This document shows, in pieces, positions 55,916 to 56,077 of a DNA stretch of 56,077 bases. Position 1 is the stretch's first letter; each line of letters starts with the position of its first letter. The notes under the pieces were generated by a model. The model was not told where the DNA came from and did no database searches. It worked only from the letters and a program-made list of their open reading frames with translations. The DNA comes from Desulfonatronum sp. SC1 (lineage in GTDB: Bacteria; Desulfobacterota; Desulfovibrionia; Desulfovibrionales; Desulfonatronaceae): assembly GCF_003046795.1 (NCBI RefSeq), contig NZ_PZKN01000029.1:1-56077 (forward strand). Direction: 5' to 3'. The position numbers and the translations under genes are program-made.

Positions 55916-56077
55916 TTAAGTCGCCAATTCCTGTAAGACCCCACTGCTCACTCCGTAGCCCATGGCCTTCAGTATCTGGGCCTGGGCGTCGCTTGGTTCC
56001 TCAAGCTTGCGGGTCGCTTTTCGTGCCCCGGCATTCCAACAAAGACATGAATGGAGTGTGCGCATCTGCTGCATTGT
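55916..56077 (-). CDS. Partial C-terminus, possibly of a transposase
   Basis: A frame open from the right edge of the window ends with TAA at 55916. Its last 53 codons give QMRTLHSCLCWNAGARKAT, then RKLEEPSDAQAQILKAMGYG. The pattern ...LEEPSxxQxxILKAxG... resembles the end of IS1634/IS4-type transposases, but this is a weak match from a short fragment. The gap between this and the nuclease remnant shows no gene. Confidence 0.35.
   Translation of the reverse strand, partial: TMQQMRTLHSCLCWNAGARKATRKLEEPSDAQAQILKAMGYGVSSGVLQELAT

Noticed and set aside
55079-56077. CRISPR array or prophage in the right end
   Set aside because: The direct repeats before the antitoxin are only two tandem 9-base units without spacers, and no phage genes are seen.

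Overview
The window looks like chromosomal DNA of a free-living anaerobic Desulfobacterota member of the Desulfovibrionales type. This is inferred from gene content, with no database search. The supporting traits are a cytochrome c maturation cluster whose CcmE carries the CxxxY haem-binding motif, an anaerobic cobalt chelatase (CbiK) next to an ECF cobalt transporter, a fused acetyl-CoA carboxylase carboxyltransferase, FmdE, and a BacNav-type voltage-gated sodium channel. The sodium channel together with a MotAB stator would suit a haloalkaliphile such as Desulfonatronum, but that is a guess.

Layout. 1-140: 3' end of a 5S rRNA and its terminator. 194-1018 (-): purine nucleoside phosphorylase. 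1134-8560 (+): a tightly packed string of motA, motB, a PilZ-like gene and biotin carboxylase, then the fused carboxyltransferase, a biotin/lipoyl-domain protein, a small conserved gene and ssb. 8712-12283: a DUF2917 gene divergent from a MocR-type regulator, then serB. 12459-23279 (-): MarC and TrhA/HlyIII membrane proteins, an FmdE plus FecBCD-like metal or chelate transporter, and the cobalt module cbiK-cbiM-cbiL-like-cbiQ-cbiO behind a cobalamin riboswitch, then an SprA-like putative metalloprotease. 23403-28354: MazEF, prfC, a DksA-like gene, an FKBP isomerase, a DJ-1/PfpI protein and an RHH protein. 28355-30040: repeat-rich accessory DNA with one small lipoprotein resembling the SecD P1 head. 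30059-34760 (+): ccmE-F-A-B-C. 35074-40338 (+): a CapD/WbpM-like nucleotide-sugar enzyme, aroC, pgi and a hotdog thioesterase. 40414-42252 (-): msrAB and a Fur-family gene. 42581-45072 (+): DUF6485-like gene, double-GAF protein and mreB. 45261-49731 (-): BacNav channel, DUF1007 protein and a pair of M16 peptidases. 50083-54686 (+): livJ-H-M-G-F. 54759-56077: ParE-type toxin/antitoxin, a nuclease-family remnant and a probable transposase end.

The most unusual signal is a roughly 200-224 bp repeat element present five times (about 21817, 29559, 33848, 34761 and 46134). Full copies carry several hairpins, one of which looks like an intrinsic terminator. In every copy the base triplet directly before its CAG end is TAA, TAG or TGA; in three copies this triplet is the real stop codon of the upstream gene. 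One copy sits inside the cobalamin riboswitch, in the loop of a small stem, and splits the aptamer into two halves about 240 nt apart. Two other copies separate ccmB from ccmC and ccmC from the next gene. Other repeat families include hexamer-built palindromes (12314, 26991), perfect GTAGGGGC palindromes (14524, 51228), an inverted-repeat element (26282) and a branched palindrome (28918-29083).
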